Assembly (NCBI GenBank): GCA_003116995.1
Contig: BDSL01000025.1
Span: forward strand, 558,001-622,000
Length of the DNA: 64,000 bases
Origin: Yamagishiella unicocca
Taxonomy: Eukaryota; Chlorophyta; Chlorophyceae; Chlamydomonadales; Volvocaceae
Direction of reading: 5' to 3'
The translations under genes were made by a program, and so were the position numbers. This document shows, piece by piece, positions 48,101 through 59,600 of this stretch. The notes below the pieces were generated by a model. That model saw only the letters and a list, made by a program, of their open reading frames with translations. It made no database searches and was not told the origin of the DNA. The number at the start of each line of letters is the position of its first letter. Positions within the stretch are counted from its first letter, which is position 1.

Positions 48101-51100
48101 GCGGGTCGGTCGGGTCGCTCCTCAGCAGCACGTTGGAGGGTTTCAGGTCCCCGTGTATGATGGCGTGTTGGTGCAGGTGCAGCATCCCGCGAGCCACGTC
48201 CAGAGCAGTGAGCAGCACACAGCGCAGGGCCGTGTGGCTGGCGCCCGAGAAGACGCCTGCGGTGGTGGGGTATGTGAGGGCAGCCCGTGAGTCGGCACTG
48301 AGTAGGAAACCCGATGTAGTGAAAAACGAGGGGCAGGTACGGGTGCTGGTTGGGTGACGAGGAAACCCGATGTAGTGAAAAACGAGGGGCAGGTACGGGT
48401 GCTGGTTGGGTGAGCTGTGATCGAGTAGCGGGGCAGGGGGGCGGGGGAGGTATCGCGGGTGCTGGGTTTGGATTCGGGTGCCACGTAGGGCCCATGAGTG
48501 TCCTGAACGTGTATGACACGGCGATGAGACACATTACATGACTGCGGCGTCATCAAACGATTCGGTTGTGGCCTTTAGATCCCCGACACCAGAATCTGTA
48601 CACGCGCGGTGCGCCGGTGATGCCACGTACGGCCGCTAGCCGCACGTACGCGAAACACCCCTCAGCAGCAGGCAACGTGCTGGCGGTTAGCGGTTGAAGG
48701 AATGGCGAGCGCCGTTTCGCTCCTGGTACGTACCCCATACATCGCACCCTTCCGTCGCAATCAACGGATCGAGGCCCGGCTCTATCTCCCGCACAGCCTC
48801 GCACAACCGCGCCGCCCCTTCCAAGGTAGGGGTGTCTCTTACATGCCCACCTACCGCTTTCCTCTCAGCCCCCTTCCGGCGTGCTCGGATGGCGCCGCCG
48901 TGAGGCAGTTGGTTTTAGGTTCCTAAATGGCTCAGTAACGACCCACGGGGCTCCCCTCATTCCTCCCCTTCCTCTACGTCATGCGGACGGGCTTCACCGT
49001 CGTTTTACCTCCCCCCCCTCTCACCCTGCCGTACAGCTGACAGCAGCGAGCCTCGGTCCGCCGCCTCCATCACGATCCGGGAAATGTAGTCACCCTGTGG
49101 TAGGGCGATCGAGGCGTGGAATGGGCCGGGGCGAGCTGACCTATTGCAATCCATTCAGTTAAGAGCGGATATCGTACGAAGTACAACAGTACGGCAGCCA
49201 ATGGACCTCACGATATGAATCCTGTGGCTCTGCGCCGCCTCAGCAGTGCGCACTGCTGGTGGGTCGATCGGGAAGTCGAGACGAAACCAAACCACCCCAA
49301 TACCAATACCTTTACCCCCCCACCCCGTTTTTTGGAAGTAAGACGTTTTGGACTTCCTTCATAAACCAATCGCGTGCCCGGCTTGCTTCCCAAAGGTAGC
49401 GCCCCAGGACTCACCGGCCGCGCGTTGAGGCGGTGCAGAATCTCGCGGAGTTCCATGCATCCCCTCTCCAGCAGCTCGCGATTGATTGGGGTCCCAGCGG
49501 CGCTGTCGGCGTTGGCGGTCTTGGCGCCAGCGGCAGCGGCGCCGTTGGCGGCGGTGTTGCTGGAGCGTACGGCAGGGTCAAGGACTAGGCTGGACCCCAG
49601 ACCAGCGGCGGCGGGAGCATGGGCGTTGCTGGAGGAGGGGCTCCCCGACCTGGCGGCAGCGGCGGCAGCGGCAGCGGCGGCGGCGCCGATGCTGCACAGC
49701 TCTGGCGGCTGCATGGCGGCGGCGGCTGTGAAGCTGCTGCCGCAGGAGGAGGCTTGGAGGGCGATGATGGAGATCGACCTGATGGGAGCGCATCCGCCGA
49801 TGACGCTACCTGCCATGACCTTGGAGTCGGCGGTGGCGGCGGCGGCGGCGGTGGCGGCGGCGGCGGCGGCTCTGGCAGCAGCGTGATGAATCCCCAGGGC
49901 TGTCTTGGCGAGGGAGACCGCCCTCCCGGTTACCTACGTTATGGCATTGTGCGATAGCGCGTGGATGGGGAGGGGGAGGGGGGGTGAGGAAAAGGCCGTC
50001 ATTGTCCCGGACAGTGTTTGTAAAAGCAATAAACCTCTTCCTAGACGGTGCCGACACGCGTGCAGTTGAAACGTGCGAAGCCACGTTTCCATTTCGTTTT
50101 TGAGAATTTAGGAATTTTAGGAAGCTTGACATCTATCGCCCTCCTCGCCCTCGCATTTGCAGTCCACGGTGTGCCATTACGTGCAACCCACGGCATCGCT
50201 GAGTAGCACCTGCACCCCCACCCACCTGCACCCCCACCCACCTGCACCCCTTCCTGCGCCTGGTGTCGCCATCGCTTCCTGAACCCCGGCGCTCTGCTCT
50301 TCTGCTGCTGCTGCTGCAGCCGCAGCTGCTGCCGCGCCTCCGCCACCTCCATCATCGCCGAAAGGTCTCCCACAACGTCCTCGGGCGTCACCCGGGTCAG
50401 GTGCCAGCCGTACGTTCGTACGACGTTCGGGTGGACGAGCACCCGGCTCAGCAGGCCTTCCGTCGGCGGGGCGGCCACGACGTCTCCTCCCGCACCCCCC
50501 GCCGAGTACTTGACGCAGACTGGGACACCGCCGGCCGAGATGCCCCGGTACACGAGGCTCTGTGAGGTGCTCTGGCTTATGATCTGCAAGTCGGATACCT
50601 GCTGCCGCCGCCGCCGGTGTGCGGATGGAGCAACGGCCGCGGGGGTGTTGAGGGTTTGAGGGTTTGAGAGTTTGAGGGTTTGAGGGTTTGAGGGTTTGAG
50701 GGTTTGAGAGTTTGAGGGTTTGAGGGTTTGAGGGCGCGGCGGGGTGGTTTCGGGGCGCCATGGTGGCGTCTCCCGCCGTCGCCACCGGCGTGCGGTGTAA
50801 GCATGAAAAGGCGTAACCGCTGATGAAAGGAGGTGGAAGGACCCCAGCTCACATGCGGCGCAAGGGAAGCGCAGGCGCAAAGCGAGCGCGTCGGTGCACG
50901 GATCGCGGGTCAGTGCGTGGGATGCTACGCTATCCTAGGTCGCCGTCGAGTGATTGATGTGGATCGCGCCCGCTTTTGTGAAGGTTACGGTTGCGGTTGC
51001 GGTTGCGGTTACGGTTGCGCGTTTTGGCGGCGGTGTTCGCCACGATGGCCCGCAAGTAGACGTCCGATGCGCCCCGGCCGGGCTGCAACTTGCGATCCTC

Positions 51101-52431
51101 CCAACCGCCCTCCCGTGCCGTACACCCGCTCTGGCTGCCGTACCTGCGCGATTGCCAGCATCATGTCCGTACGGCTAGTACGCTGCATCAGCTCCTCCAC
51201 CGCCTCGGCCCGTAGGTTGCCTGATCCCGGCTCCGCGACTCGCACCAGGTGCTGGGTAAAGGAATGGATGCCTTTGAGGCAAAGGGGGGGGGTAGAACGA
51301 CCGGTTACACGGGGGGGGGGAAAGGGGTAATAACGACCAGTTGCACGGGGGGGGAGAGGAGCGGGTGGCGAGAAGACCCGGTAGGGAAGGGGAGAGGGGA
51401 GCGGGTGGCGAGAAGACCCGGTAGGGGGGGGTAGAACGACCGGTTACACGGGGGTGGAGGAGTACTAGTGAAATGGACGGATGATGTCGCGTTCCCGCCT
51501 ATTTAGTACATCGTGTCAGAACCACCGCGGTACGACCCCGCCGTACGTCGCGTCACAGTCGTACCTGCAAACAGCAGCCCGGCGAGCTTTCGTACACCCC
51601 ACCGGGACGGCCGCGATGCGCTTGTACGGCAGGTGCTGGCTTGGGAGTTGGCGGCCGAGTCGCGGCCCCCGATCTGGCATCAAGGGGGAAGCAGGAAAGG
51701 TTTCAGCAAGCGAGGGAGGGTTTGCGCCAGGGGCCAGGCTGTCTCACGTTTCACTGTCTCACTGCGCCTCACTGCGCCAGGGGCCGCGTGCTTCTGCCAA
51801 ACAGGAGACACACATACGTCACGCCCCCTACCTATGTCAAGCGCACCGTTGATCTGGAACCCACTGTAACCGTTACAACCAATGCGCCGTCGGGGGCCCC
51901 GCCCAGGTGACTCCGCCCCTTAGAATCCTACCTGTAACCCGCAACCCATCCCGCCGATCCTGACCAGCAACGCCCAAGCCCGCGGCCTACCAGCAACGAG
52001 TGCCTTGGCGTTGCCCCTGCAGTAGCACCCGTTGCACCGCTAGCACCGGCAGTAGCACTAACGCCACCGCCACTAGCACCAACCACGCTAACGCCACCGC
52101 CACTAGCACCAACGCCACCGCCACTTAAGGCGTTGCTGCCGCTCCAAATCCCGGCGCAAAAGGGCGACGGCCGGGCGCCGCCGAGGGCGACGCTGCCGCG
52201 GCCGCTGTCGTACTCGCCAGCGCCGTACGTCGCCATCATGGCGGTCTCGCTGGCGGTCAGGGCCGACCGGCCGGAGCCGCGCATCGACAGGGGGCTGGCG
52301 TGGATCGAGTGGCGGAGCGCCGACGGCGACTGCGGCTGCCACGCAAACTCCGAGGCGGCGCCGGCTGCGGCGGAGCCGGAGGTGAATGACGCCGCCGCCT
52401 CGGTTCGCTGCGCGTCGCGCTGCGGGTCCAT
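45158..52431 (-). CDS. Second TKL-type kinase, glycine-free P-loop, about 1,100 residues
   Basis: Minus-strand exons: 52431-51991, 51251-51144, 51082 to an unresolved end, 50598-50242, 49903-49415, 49094-49025, 48256-48084, 47949-47881, 47541-47413, 46636-46514 and 46411-45158. From 50598 onward all phases agree. The catalytic order is clear: DLQIISQSTSQSLVYRG (beta-1/2; no GxGxxG), VCVKYS (ATP-site Lys), VLVHPNVVRTYG, a 160-residue Ala/Ser insert, DYISRIVMEAADRGSLLSAV, IIHGDLKPSNVLL (non-RD), VSDFGLSRI, VTFMAPEV, SSDVYSYGVLMWQI, and RPSFDAIAIELE. The C-terminal exon adds about 400 low-complexity residues, including an Asp-rich run, and ends GSYCC. The N-terminus is Ala/Gly/Ser-rich; its first ATG is at 52431, but the frame is open to 52560 and further exons may lie upstream. 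ATP binding may be weakened; the Lys, catalytic Asp and DFG are all kept. Confidence 0.82.
46662..46745. repeat. 21-bp AT-rich tandem repeat in kinase intron
   Basis: Four copies with a 21-bp period, built on CTCCTTAGGGTTTATAATCA (CTCCTT at 46665, 46686 and 46707, a degenerate one at 46728). It lies just past the acceptor side of an exon of the second kinase. Confidence 0.9.
47229..47390. repeat. CCCCT pentamer array, about 160 bp
   Basis: About 32 units of CCCCT with a single CTCCT interruption near 47360. It is a pure polypyrimidine/polypurine mirror tract, capable of triplex (H-DNA) structure, in an intron of the second kinase. Confidence 0.97.
50649..50734. repeat. TTTGAGGG octamer array (telomere-like)
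   Basis: About ten units of TTTGAGGG with two TTTGAGAG variants. The octamer differs by one base from the Chlamydomonas telomere unit TTTTAGGG. It sits in the intron just upstream of the first catalytic exon of the second kinase. Confidence 0.9.
51255..51465. repeat. G-rich imperfect repeats in kinase intron
   Basis: Two copies of GAGCGGGTGGCGAGAAGACC followed by CGGTAGGG, flanked by two GGTAGAACGACCGGTTACAC copies and two poly-G runs. It lies in the intron between the first two modelled exons of the second kinase. Confidence 0.75.
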
Positions 52432-53430
52432 CGCGTTCTGAGGGCGGCCGCTGCGCCCGCGGATGTGCCGAATCACGGCCCCTGCGGAGGCGCCATGCGC
52501 ATGAGGGGGTGCAGAAGCAATGGGGGGAGGGGCGGAGGCGCAGGTCGCACCATGTACCACGGATAAGTCGTACCATGTACCATGTACGGCGGCATCCGTT
52601 CAGAGGCACTGCACCCGAGGGAGCCCGCGCCAGCTCCAGCCACCGCCTCCCCCTGCGCAGCCCCAACCCGCAGGTGTCACCACTGCCACGTGCACCGGCC
52701 CAACCTTTGCCCCGACCCAACCTCACTTCCCCTTGCCGCTTCCCACAACCCCCACCCTATGCCGTTGGTTGCTTGCAACCATGGCCTGACTCCTGTACGT
52801 TCCTAGTCCACCTGCGGCGCCTCGCCTCCGTTCGCGCCGCCCATTGGATGATATTATACCCCCAGCGTCCACGGGCCCTGACCCTACCCCAGGGAAAGCG
52901 CTCCGAAACCTACCGCTCCCAAACTCCCACTCCGAAGTCCCGCGCTGGAACCTACCGCTCCGAAACCCCCGCTTCATCCGTAGTACGGCCCGCTCCGGAA
53001 CCCCCCAGGCCAGAAACCCCGATTCCGAAGGCTCCCGCCACGCACTCACCGTCGCACTCCACGTCTACCGTCGTCACAGCTGCGTCAGTTACTGCCGTGC
53101 CCACTTCCAGAGCTGACACTGCTGCGCCTGCCACCAACGCTGCTTCTGCCAGCGGTGCCCGCGGCGCCGTCAGCATCACCATCGCCGGCACCCCAGCAGT
53201 TGCCGCCACAATTGCTATCGGCTCAACGGCAGCACCATTGCGGCCGCACGTCGTCGTCGGGCCCACGGGTCGGTCCCACCTGACGAGAGCTGGAGGGACC
53301 TGGCCACCAATAGCACAGCTGGCCCCCTCGGGCGCCGGCGGCGGCGGTGGTGGCGGCTCATGCGGTGCGTGCTGCGGCGGGTCCAGGCCTCCTCCTGCTC
53401 CCTCCCTGGACTGACACCAGGTGCACCCCA
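52432..53430. other. Long open frames on both strands upstream of the second kinase
   Basis: A plus frame (52386-53414) encodes a Thr/Ser/Pro-rich linker-like sequence (ETYRSQTPTPKSRAGTYRSE and on). A minus frame (53506-52952) encodes an Ala/Val-rich one that could be a 5' exon of the kinase. Codon choice does not clearly favour either, so neither is called as a gene. Confidence 0.35.
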
Positions 53431-56376
53431 GCAGCAACCTACCCAGCCGGCCCGCCGGGCGCCAGTCGGGGCGGCGGCGGCTGGTGGGCGCCTGGGGAGC
53501 AGCCATGCAAGGGAGTGGAATCTAACCAGCGCGGACCGCAGGATTGGGGGCAACCCCCCTGGAGGGTAGCCCTCCGGTAAGCTGAAGCTAGATCTCAATC
53601 TGCATCAGCTAGGCCGGCGAGTGGACCTGGTACACGTCTCCCCCGTGTCCTATCCTGGCTGGGGCAGATCCTGTCAGCCAATCCTCCTGGTCCGCCGGCT
53701 GGTCATCTGCCGCTCCTGATGAGTAGCCTGCAGGACGGGGGAGTGAGGGGAGCGGAAAGGAGGTGATATGAAAGTTCAAGCTGCATCATATGTCAGCAGG
53801 AGGTATCCACATGTTTTTGTCCTGACGTATGTTTCATTGGAGGGATAGATAGAGGCCACGAGAAGAAAGCATGAAGACGGGCGAACATTCGCAGGGACAA
53901 AGCTTTGGGCTGGATACCTTGTTCGGGGTTTGTTAGATGTCTGTAAGCCTTGGCCGTGCCTTTTGGTCAGAGGGTTGAAAGCAAGCTTCTATGTGGTCAC
54001 GGCTTAGGCTGGCTGACAGGAGACGGCAATTGATTGGGGTTGGACCATGGGCGCGACCAAGAAGCGAGCTTCGGAAGAGGACAGTACGGTTTGGGAGCGG
54101 GTAACGACGGGGCTAGGAAAGGGCGGTGAAGGCACAGGAAGATGACAGCGTCGCATTGAAAGGCGCCTAGCTAATTCGTAACCGACATGGCAGAACGTCG
54201 ACGGGTTGCAGGGAACGGGGCAAGGGACGCTTGCCGGGGTAGGTAAAGCGGCGCTGCGTGAGGAGGTACCTAGGTGTTTGGGCGGGGGGCCGGCGCGAGC
54301 AGCTGCGCGCATCCGTTGCTCAAGTTTAGTAAGTAACCTGTCAACGGGCTAGTTTCTCGTTTCCGTCACTAAGCGTTCGGCCATCCCGAACCAAGCACGC
54401 TTGGGGCGAGTCGTAGCCGAACAACTCATTAGGCATGCGACAGGTTCGCAATACCTTACAGCATAATGCGCATAGCTTCAATTCAGAAATTGCAGATTCC
54501 CTCGCTACCGCCGGCAGGAACTGCTGGGGGGGGTGTGCAAAAAACGGGGGGCGGGAGCGCGGACTGTACGAAGCACACGACAGATGAAGGCACATCATTA
54601 GCATTACGCAGGCTTCGAAAGAACGCACCCAGTATAGCTTGTAAGAATTCAGTGGAGCGAGGCACTTGGTTCCCAGAAAGACGGGACCAGCCAGGCTCCT
54701 GTAATGAAGAGGTGTTATCTGCAATGGATGTTACTCGCAGGGTTGCCACCCATTTTCGTTCCAAGAGAATGGCTGGACGTCTGCGTCAAGGCCTACCTAC
54801 CTGTACGTTCGCTCCAGATATTTACAAAAAGATACCATGCGGAACGTCGTCTTACTTAACTTGGCGCGGTTAATATTGTCTAGAAGTATTATAGTAGGCA
54901 TTGTTACCTCGCAATGTTCAAGGGGGTAGTCGGGTTACGAGCTTACGACGAGCAGCATTCATACGAGCTTACGGACGAACCGCAGGCATTCATACGGTCG
55001 TAACTCCCATGACTCAATGGCCGTCAATGGGCATTTCGGGCAATCTAACTCCCCTAACATTTTGGAGCACAGCGCCATCCATTTAATAAGCTCGCACAGC
55101 AAAGGCGCTACATTGTGTCACATGCTGGTCTTTGTATGCGGCCCCCCTCCTGACCTGGGCTGGCCCGGACTTGCAGACACCGTAACATCATATTCCAAAT
55201 TATTTATGGTAGGTGTTGTAGGTATGGAAAGGTTACAGGAACCCAAACTGCAGAGGTGTACGTAGGTGAAGGAAATTATGTATCGTATTATTGTTCCGAA
55301 TTCGGATAGTCAATCCGTACAGGTTCCTCCCTTGAAATCCCGCTGTGACCGCTGAGAACTGCAATACAGAATACTTCAAAACATTTAGAAGGCTGAAAGA
55401 ATACATTTGCGAATCGGGTCAGAGCACACAGAGATGGCGATGTGACGAGCGATGGCCCAACAGCCGCGACAGGCGCACGCGGAAGCGGGTCCCACTGGCA
55501 CCAGCAAAATGCGTGAAATAATTGCCATATAATATACATAATAAGTTTTTACGTTGTCCTCAAGCCCGGGCTAACCCAGGACAAGAAGCGGGACCCATGT
55601 CCATGGGCTCACCATATGATGAGGGCCGAGGCTGAACCCAGCAGACGGCCCCGAAAGAAAACCTCGAAAGGCACCGAAGCGCCGGTTACAGACAGAACAA
55701 GCCGCGGGGCCCATACCGAAGGAAAAGATTTATCACCGTGCCGGGAGTACCGCCGTCCAGTACGGTAGTCATTGTAGTGGTTCCGCTCGGCCGTCCAGAC
55801 ATTATCGACGCGCGTCAACCCTCGCAGACAGTACAATCACGGAGTCCAGCGAAGTATAAAAGCGTGTTGGATGAGCGTCCCGCAGGTGCTGTAGCAACCC
55901 ACGGCCAAGTAAATTTGCCAGCAGGAATTGCACTGCGCGCTCTCATGGCACACAACGTGCCGTGCAGGGCAGCGGACTTTGTCGATGTTTGCCCCGGAGG
56001 CCGCCTGGCTGCCGTAAACGCGCGTGCGTCGTCTCTTGAGTGGGACAAAGGGGTGCCAGAGACGACTGAGCTATCGGTGCGCAGCGATAGATGTGCTGGA
56101 TGGCCGGTGCGAGAGGAGGTATTGACCGAGGTACGCTTCAGTCTTGCAGCAATGTCTTAGAACAAAGCCGTGACCTCAAGACTATGTTTGTTGCGACAAA
56201 CTCCGCTGCCTGGGCATTCCAGGCTGCAAGCCTAGGTGCGCTCCATCCCGAACGTGGCTAACCGCCATCCCTGGAGTGAATCCACAAGCAAGCGGCCGCC
56301 GACACATTCACACATACCACTCGTCGCACTCATACACGCACGTATACTGAGGGCGGGGCCCTAGGGCTCTCGCCCG
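53431..56376. other. Region without a supported gene
   Basis: Short frames only. The best is 55738-56160 (+), 140 codons from a GTG, containing VATHGQVNLPAGIALRALMA and DFVDVCPGGRLAAVNARASS. It reads as if coding but has no ATG start, no splice partners and no known motif; it may be a mobile-element relic. Confidence 0.3.
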
Positions 56377-56967
56377 GTGACCTGTATCGTGGGCTGGCCC
56401 ATCGGGCCCACCTGGTTGCGCTTCCGCGCTCGTAGGTGCTCAACCTCCCTTGTAACTCTCGCATACATGAGGCCGCTGCCATCCATAGTCGTGTCTCTGT
56501 CGTCGGCGCTGTCTAGGTGGGCCAGTGATGGCGGCTGTGGCCATTCTGGGTTCTTCCCGCTGCACTTGCCGACTCACTCTATCTCCGTTGGGTCCGTCGG
56601 GGGCCAGAGGGCGGCCAGAGGGCCTTGGGCTGGGGCCAGAGGGCCTTGGGCTGGGGCCAGAGGGCCTTGGGCTGGGGCCAGAGGGCCTTGGGCTGGGGCC
56701 AGAGGGCCTTGGGCTGGGGCCAGAGGGCCTTGGGCTGGGGCCAGAGGGCCTTGGGCTGGGGCCAGAGGGCCTTGGGCTGGGGCCAGAGGGCCTTGGGCTG
56801 GGGCAAGAGGGACCTGGGCTGGGGCAAGAGGGACCTGGGCTGGGGCAAGAGGGCCTTGGGCTGGGGCCAGAGGGCCTTGGGCTGGGGCCAGAGGGACCTG
56901 GGCTGGGGCAAGAGGGACCTGGGCTGGGGCAAGAGGGACATGGGCTGCTCTTCACAAGTTCTTTTAG
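56377..56967 (+). other. Open frame through the 21-bp array
   Basis: A 196-codon frame contains about 16 GARGPWA heptads after an 80-residue non-repetitive head (GWPIGPTWLRFRARR...). Equally long frames exist in other registers and on the other strand, so the frame is probably a by-product of the array. The head shares blocks with 57065-57150, which suggests that the array is flanked by duplicated sequence. Confidence 0.2.
56598..56945. repeat. 21-bp tandem array, about 16 copies
   Basis: The unit is GGCCAGAGGGCCTTGGGCTG plus G. Because 21 is a multiple of three and the unit lacks stop codons in most frames, long frames run through it on both strands, for example GARGPWA and GLGPEGL on plus and LWPQPKA and PSGPSPR on minus. 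Variant units (GGCAAGAGGGACCTGGGCTG) cluster at the 3' end. Confidence 0.95.
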
Positions 56968-58379
56968 TTGTCACGACCCTTCCCCACTGTTTCGTGCGGG
57001 GGTGCGTTTCGTTTTATGGTGCCTGGTGGCCGTGGCTGGGGCTGTCGCATCGTACCTGCTGTTTGAGGGTGGCCGCGCCTGGTTGTGCTTTCGCACTTGT
57101 AGCTGCTCAGCTCGCTCCGTCCCTTGTAACTGTTGCATTATAAAGGGTTCAAGTCGGGCTTCCGTAGCGGCTACCATACGGACAGCCTGTTTAGTGGCGA
57201 CCAGTCTGGAAGTTCTCAATCCCTGACTATGAAGCATCAAGCTGACCGATGCTGCAACACCACCGGTCGGTATTTGTTTCCTCCGTCTTGTTCAGTGTCA
57301 GGCGATGCGCCCGATGGTTCTACCTCTTGGTCTGGAACCCACTGTAACCGTTACAACAACCACGATGGATCGATGTCTGTTTGACACAGTAACCTAAAAC
57401 GTCAGCCTTGTAGCCGTTATTTATGATAAGAAATAATAAAATGTTATAATTGCCGCAAGCCCGGCGGGCGAGCCCTGGCGAGCCCAGGACAAGAGCACAA
57501 CTCGCCTCATACATCACTCCGTTGTTTGTTTAGGGTTTAAAAGGAGTTGCCTGGTCCAAAACCCGGTTAGGTAGGTTTGCGCCTGTTGGTAGCCGTCGCC
57601 CTACCGGATGGCCCTGATGGTCCTGCGGCCCTGTAGGATCACTAGGTAAGGACCTACCTCGTCGCGTCCTACCTGCGACCGACTCGCTTGCTGGCACCAT
57701 GGAAAGGTTGGTAGGGTGGGGAAATAGAGCACGCAAGCCCACCTACCGCTGCATACCATACCGTACGTGCATGGCGATGAGCAGCCCCGTCCGCCATTTA
57801 CATTGTTGAACGTCACGACTTTGCAAATATATGTGCACGTGGCATCGTGCAGTGAACGACGTGCGCGGCTACGACGAGGCCGCAGGAGGCCTGACAGGTT
57901 GCGGAAGCTACCAGTGGGTCCGGCGCGTGCGAGTACGCTGCCAAGCAGATGCATCCTAGGAAAGGGCGGGTGGGCGGCGGTGTCGGCAGGTTGACCCCAC
58001 GTTGGCCAAGACGTCGAACCCTAAACCCTAAAAGCCTAGAGCAATGGCAGTTTGATTAACATGCCTTCAGGGCTAACGGCGGGCGGCTGCGATGTGGGGG
58101 CGGGCGATGGGGAGGAGGCGCGGGCGTATGTTGCCGGTGGTTTATTTCCTGTCTGTCCCGCCCCTACACCACCCTGTTCCGCTTTTTCCGTAACTGCATT
58201 ATCATATTGTGAGTCAAGGCACGGAGAGTATGGGCCGTCGTGCAACGGACATGACGATACGTTCAACATCCAAGGGGCTGACCTCGGTCGTCAGTACGTT
58301 CAACATCCGAGGGGCTGACCTACGATGCCACTGGTTCGGAGATCCCCGCAAAAGACCATGTAAGCGTTTTTTTCATTTA
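56968..58379. other. Region without a supported gene
   Basis: Contains a 27-bp exact match (57331-57357) to 51853-51879, and AACCCTAAACCCTAAAA, a telomere-like pair, at about 58017-58033. No exon chain was found. Confidence 0.4.
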
Positions 58380-59600
58380 GGCGTCGGATGCGCCGTATTC
58401 CTGGACGGATGATTTGCGGTTATGGGACGCCGCGGCAGCAGTCTTGGGCGTACCGGTATGGTTTCGTAAGGTTGATCTTCGCCAGCCTCGTTTTCCAGTG
58501 TCCTTGCGAAGTCACCCGTTTACAGTCCTCTGGGCCCGCTGTAAGTGGTTCATACGTTTCCCGCCCTGTCTCTCGCTAAAGTGGCGTCGTGGGCCGATGA
58601 TATTCACAACACCGCTCTTGTCGCCGCTATCATTTGTCGCTTGTAACAATTGTATTTTCCGGTACAATGTCAGCTTGGTTGGAATGGAGCTGCACTTGAT
58701 GTTACGTAACCGCCGTCGCAACCAGCCTTATAGGTAGCACGTTGTAGCTCCACCTCACCTTATGGTGCTGCTCTTGGTGTAAAGCTAGTATAACGCATCT
58801 GTCTGGGTGTTATTGTCAATGCCGACATGCGGGTGCTAAAGCGGTCTAAAGCCGAGGCTCGGAAAATTGTGCACACCCGTTGCGGGGTGCTTTGCTGAAC
58901 GTTTCGTGCAGACAACAATAGAAGGGTACTATTACTCCTTAGTGGAGGAGTAGCGTTCAGCAAATTGACCGCTTCTACTGACAAGGTGCGCAGCTGGCGG
59001 TTCCTGTAACGTCGCAAAGCGCGCCCTACATATGGCTCTAGCTAGCAAAATATATTGCATGCGTATTGGTGTACGTTTCACGTCACGGTGCTGCTTACCT
59101 ACGCAAGACTTGCAAACTTATTGTCGGCACCGAACTGTCTGGCGCCATACACCTTGCAATTCCCCTAGGAAGCTGGAGGTGATATGTTTATACTAGTTAA
59201 TACTTCAGGCATGCGTGGGCTGAGTGGTATGTTCCCGAAAGGGCCTCTCGTCCATTTCCTTCCACAATTTCTAGTCCATTACCATACCTTTATTTATTGG
59301 ATGAAGTAAATAACGCTATACATGTTATATCTTATGCATCGTAGTGTATTTGCCGCAAACATTATAGGGACATTTTCTGTTCTTGCACAACTATAATTAC
59401 ACTACACCGAAACCATGCGTGAAGTGTGCATTCACACATACACAAGATTTACACAATAAAGACAATCACCTGCATAACTGCTGCCTTGTCGCAAAGCGCT
59501 TAAAGCGCCGGCCACCTTGGAAGCATGTCAATGATACATGTGCAAACGCAGCCCACCGACAGACATGACCGGAAGGTTATGCCTACCACACACGAAATAC
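58380..59600 (+). mobile_element. Decayed LINE-like retrotransposon fragment
   Basis: Pieces of a non-LTR reverse transcriptase lie in order but in changing frames with stops: SWADDIHNTALVAAIICRL near 58590 (an A-D-D box), then LGVIVNADMRVLKRSKAEAR near 58802-58870 (the YLGV region past the active site), and CVKCAFTHTQ...DNHLHNCC near 59410-59490, which resembles the C-terminal CCHC knuckle. Each match is short; their order is the argument. Confidence 0.5.

Noticed and set aside
48740..48860. Minus-strand stretch TLEGAARLCEAVREIEPGLD considered as an extra kinase exon
   Set aside because: The neighbouring exons (49094-49025 and 48256-48084) splice directly in phase 1 and give a normal hinge-to-helix transition; no phase-1 acceptor and donor pair supports inserting this piece.
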